In this document: positions 62,290 through 64,000 of the stretch, piece by piece
Layout: each line of letters opens with the position of its first letter
Numbering within the stretch: the first letter of the stretch is position 1
Assembly: GCF_947499215.1 (NCBI RefSeq)
Contig: NZ_CANMNI010000002.1
Coordinates: 682,001 to 746,000 of the forward strand
Source: an uncultured Pontibacter sp.
GTDB lineage: Bacteria; Bacteroidota; Bacteroidia; Cytophagales; Hymenobacteraceae
DNA length: 64,000 nucleotides
Direction of reading: 5' to 3'
Made by a program: the position numbers and the translations under genes
Notes under the pieces: model-generated
What the model saw: the letters and a program-made list of their open reading frames with translations, nothing else
Told to the model about the DNA's origin: nothing
The model's database searches: none

Positions 62290-63351
62290 CTATCTGTTCC
62301 GGCTGCGCTCCAGCAGCTTGCGGGGTGGCACGGCATAAAGTTCTATACCTATATAGCCAGCTCCGGCCAAGTTGTTTGTGATGAGCTCGTCGCGTGAGCC
62401 TACCACATCGAAGGCGCGGTGGCGGTAGTACTGCCGGAATCCGCCTTCCACGGCAAACCACAGAAAGTCGTAGATCTCCTGCTCAAGCCGCAACAGACCT
62501 TTGATGTCGGTGCGGCGCAGTTCGATGTCGTTGAACTGCGAGAGCGGCGGCTCATCGGCAAAGAGGTTGTAGCTGGCGCCTTCTATCCTATACCCGGTGT
62601 AGAGCAGCGTTTTCTCAGACACATTGTAGCGCACCCGCAGGTTGGCCGGGAAGATAGACTCCACTCCCCAGCGGTCGTTGAAGGTGCGGTTGTACATAAT
62701 GCCCGGATAGATGCGCCGCCGCCCGAAGGTATAACCCAACTGCAAGCCTACCCCCCATGCAAAATCAGGGGTTCTTTTCCAGCCATAGGCAAGGTCCATA
62801 GTGGTTTTCAGGTAATCGGATATGTTGATGTTTTTGCGGTTGTAATCGCCGTTCAATTCGCCTTTTACCCGCACCAGCATAAACCGCACATCGTCAAAAG
62901 AGTGCAGGAAAGCCAACTGCAGGCCCAGACTCGTCAGGTTTTTGTCCGCTAGGTTGCGGTACAGGCTGTAGGATGCCGGTGTGACGTCCTCGAAGTTAAA
63001 CTCCTCCAGCTTGTGGTCTATACCCAGAATGAGTTTGTTGTTGGGCTTGTTCATTACCGGGGCCAGCGCCCGCACAAAAAACTTATTATGCCGCCGCACA
63101 CGCGCCCGGCCGTTGCCCACCTCCGGATTGTCGGACTCCGACTCCATGTCGAACTGGGGCAGGCGCTCGTAGCCAATCACAATGCCCCGGCTCCTACCCA
63201 TGCCCCGCACGCCCGGACTAGCGTAGTCTATCGTTTGCTTTTGTACATCACTTAGGTCTCTTCCGGTTTCCTGAGCCAATGCTTGCTCTCCGATCAGGAG
63301 TAGAGGAATTAAAAGTAATTTTGGTATGGTCAATTTCATAGTTTGCAGCAA
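62290..63351 (-). CDS. DUF6268-type outer-membrane beta-barrel protein
   Basis: This 353-residue exported protein has a signal peptide (about 1-27, EQALAQ). A beta-barrel body with many aromatic alternations follows (RFMLVRVKGELNGDYNRK, WGVESIFPANLRVRYNV). Its style matches DUF6268 barrels of Bacteroidota. The end RKLLERSRNR is unusual because there is no terminal Phe. It is next to a BamA/TamA-type gene in the same direction, but with a terminator-like hairpin between them. Confidence 0.7.
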   Translation of the reverse strand: MLQTMKLTIPKLLLIPLLLIGEQALAQETGRDLSDVQKQTIDYASPGVRGMGRSRGIVIGYERLPQFDMESESDNPEVGNGRARVRRHNKFFVRALAPVMNKPNNKLILGIDHKLEEFNFEDVTPASYSLYRNLADKNLTSLGLQLAFLHSFDDVRFMLVRVKGELNGDYNRKNINISDYLKTTMDLAYGWKRTPDFAWGVGLQLGYTFGRRRIYPGIMYNRTFNDRWGVESIFPANLRVRYNVSEKTLLYTGYRIEGASYNLFADEPPLSQFNDIELRRTDIKGLLRLEQEIYDFLWFAVEGGFRQYYRHRAFDVVGSRDELITNNLAGAGYIGIELYAVPPRKLLERSRNR

Positions 63352-63368
63352 ATTTTAGAGGCGGTAAA

Positions 63369-63403
63369 AGCAAAAAGTGCCACTCCTCGCGGCACTTTTT
63401 GCT
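63369..63403 (-). terminator. Terminator after the BamA-like gene
   Basis: AGCAAAAAGTGCC (63369-63381) and GGCACTTTTTGCT (63391-63403) pair over 13 bases. Read on the minus strand it follows the Omp85-like gene by 18 bases. Confidence 0.8.
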
Positions 63404-63421
63404 ATACGTTTTTAGATGCTT

Positions 63422-64000
63422 TTAGAATAAAAAGCCGAAACTTAAGTTCCAGAGCCGTTCCACATCGCCTTTGGCATAGGTTAGGACGATCACGTTTTTC
63501 TGCATGATATCGGCCCACACACCGCCACCCACGCCGGTATGCATGTTACGCAGGAAGCCACTGCGATCATCGCCATCGTAGTACACACGGCCCACGTCAT
63601 ATAGGCCCAGCACGCCCAACTTGCCCGGTGTCAGGTATAGGTTGAAGTCGAAGAGCGCCAGACGGGCCTCGGCGTTGGCGAAGATGTAGCTACGGCCGGC
63701 AAAACGGGTACGGCGGTAGCCGCGCATGTTGTCCATGCCACCTAGCGTATTGGCCTGATAGAAGCGGAAATCGCCAAAGTTATGCGCCGCTCCCAGTCGA
63801 CCCGCCCACGTGAGCTGAAACGGGAAGTTAGGGCTGAGGTAGAAAGCGAATTCAGAACTCACATGGGTATAGCTAAGTCCTTCGCCATCGGTTTGTTTGT
63901 TGTAGCTGATGCGGTTGTGCGAGCGCATACCAATGCGTGGGTTTTTCTGATTACCCTCTCCCAGCACATCCAAGTCAGCAAAGGCCCTCACGCCTACATA
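63422..64000 (-). CDS. BamA/TamA (Omp85)-family outer-membrane protein, C-terminal part
   Basis: This is the C-terminal portion of an Omp85-superfamily barrel; the gene runs past the window edge, and the frame is open to the last base. The conserved NMRGYRRTRFAGR block equals the family's VRGY-type lid-lock motif. The barrel ends WNLSFGFLF with a C-terminal Phe. In Bacteroidota such barrels are often fused to an N-terminal phosphoesterase or POTRA domains, which would be outside. Its role is probably in membrane protein insertion or secretion. Confidence 0.75.
   Translation of the reverse strand, partial: YVGVRAFADLDVLGEGNQKNPRIGMRSHNRISYNKQTDGEGLSYTHVSSEFAFYLSPNFPFQLTWAGRLGAAHNFGDFRFYQANTLGGMDNMRGYRRTRFAGRSYIFANAEARLALFDFNLYLTPGKLGVLGLYDVGRVYYDGDDRSGFLRNMHTGVGGGVWADIMQKNVIVLTYAKGDVERLWNLSFGFLF

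Larger units (their letters stand above)
704..63639. repeat. Dispersed heptamer TATACCT/AGGTATA
   Basis: About 90 exact copies are found across the window by hand count, against about 8 expected in random sequence of even composition. It often appears as GCTATACCTGC or its complement. Both strands, all three reading frames and intergenic DNA contain it. Examples: 704-710 in mrdA, 1617-1623 (His-Tyr-Thr), about 2654 (Leu-Tyr-Leu in rodA), 9156-9165 as the full palindrome AGGTATACCT, and 62246-62252 as a terminator loop. Confidence 0.85.

Noticed and set aside
1..64000. CRISPR array, prophage or insertion sequence
   Set aside because: No evenly spaced direct repeats, no transposase or integrase, and no phage structural gene is visible on either strand.

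Overview
The window reads as chromosomal DNA of a free-living Bacteroidota, most likely a Cytophagales/Hymenobacteraceae member close to Pontibacter. This is an inference from several signs. Two SusC/Cna-type TonB receptors are present, and two proteins carry type IX secretion (T9SS) sorting domains (CHU_C and Por_Secre_tail). Several promoters carry the Bacteroidota -7 box TAnnTTTG, and Shine-Dalgarno sequences are rare. I see no phage, transposase, plasmid or CRISPR module.

Layout. 0-3.3 kb: end of the cell-shape operon mreD-mrdA(PBP2)-rodA. 3.6-5.5 kb: a DUF4242 protein, a TcmP-like protein, tRNA-Leu(UAA) and tRNA-Gly(GCC). 5.7-9.5 kb: mutS, a repeat-rich non-coding block and a SpoU RNA methylase. 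9.8-14.6 kb: a TonB receptor with a structured leader, an M19 dipeptidase and small unknowns. 14.6-21.6 kb: DUF4142 lipoprotein, M28 membrane peptidase, terC-yajQ, GNAT-lipocalin, DUF4174. 21.7-28.8 kb: a second TonB receptor, the DUF2157-DUF4401-GDYXXLXY membrane operon, and a YiaAB protein with a Crp/Fnr regulator and a perfect palindromic operator. 28.8-31.1 kb: an AT-rich stretch with a CHU_C protein and a repeat lipoprotein. 31.6-37.7 kb: gluQ, an MscS channel, an ABC exporter, a lipoprotein and a J-domain protein. 37.7-41.3 kb: a CPBP protease fusion, an RsbQ-like hydrolase and small membrane proteins. 41.6-47.3 kb: mfd, then a PAS protein and a receiver protein. 47.4-49.1 kb: two extremely hydrophilic low-complexity proteins. 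49.1-57.8 kb: UDG-like protein, glutamine transaminase and omega-amidase, T9SS FG-GAP protein, murF, a frameshifted outer-membrane protein and rmlC. 58.0-64.0 kb: hflX, sixA, ppk1 and two outer-membrane barrels.

The most striking unexplained signal is a dispersed heptamer, TATACCT/AGGTATA. I counted about 90 copies by hand; about 8 are expected by chance. It occurs on both strands, in all three reading frames, in intergenic DNA, in hairpin arms and loops, and even as stop codons. Other points of interest are a REP-like repeat family, a probable class II Crp/Fnr promoter, a signal-peptide frameshift, a CPBP protease fusion and the pair of low-complexity proteins. Most other genes are ordinary housekeeping functions with clear catalytic motifs.
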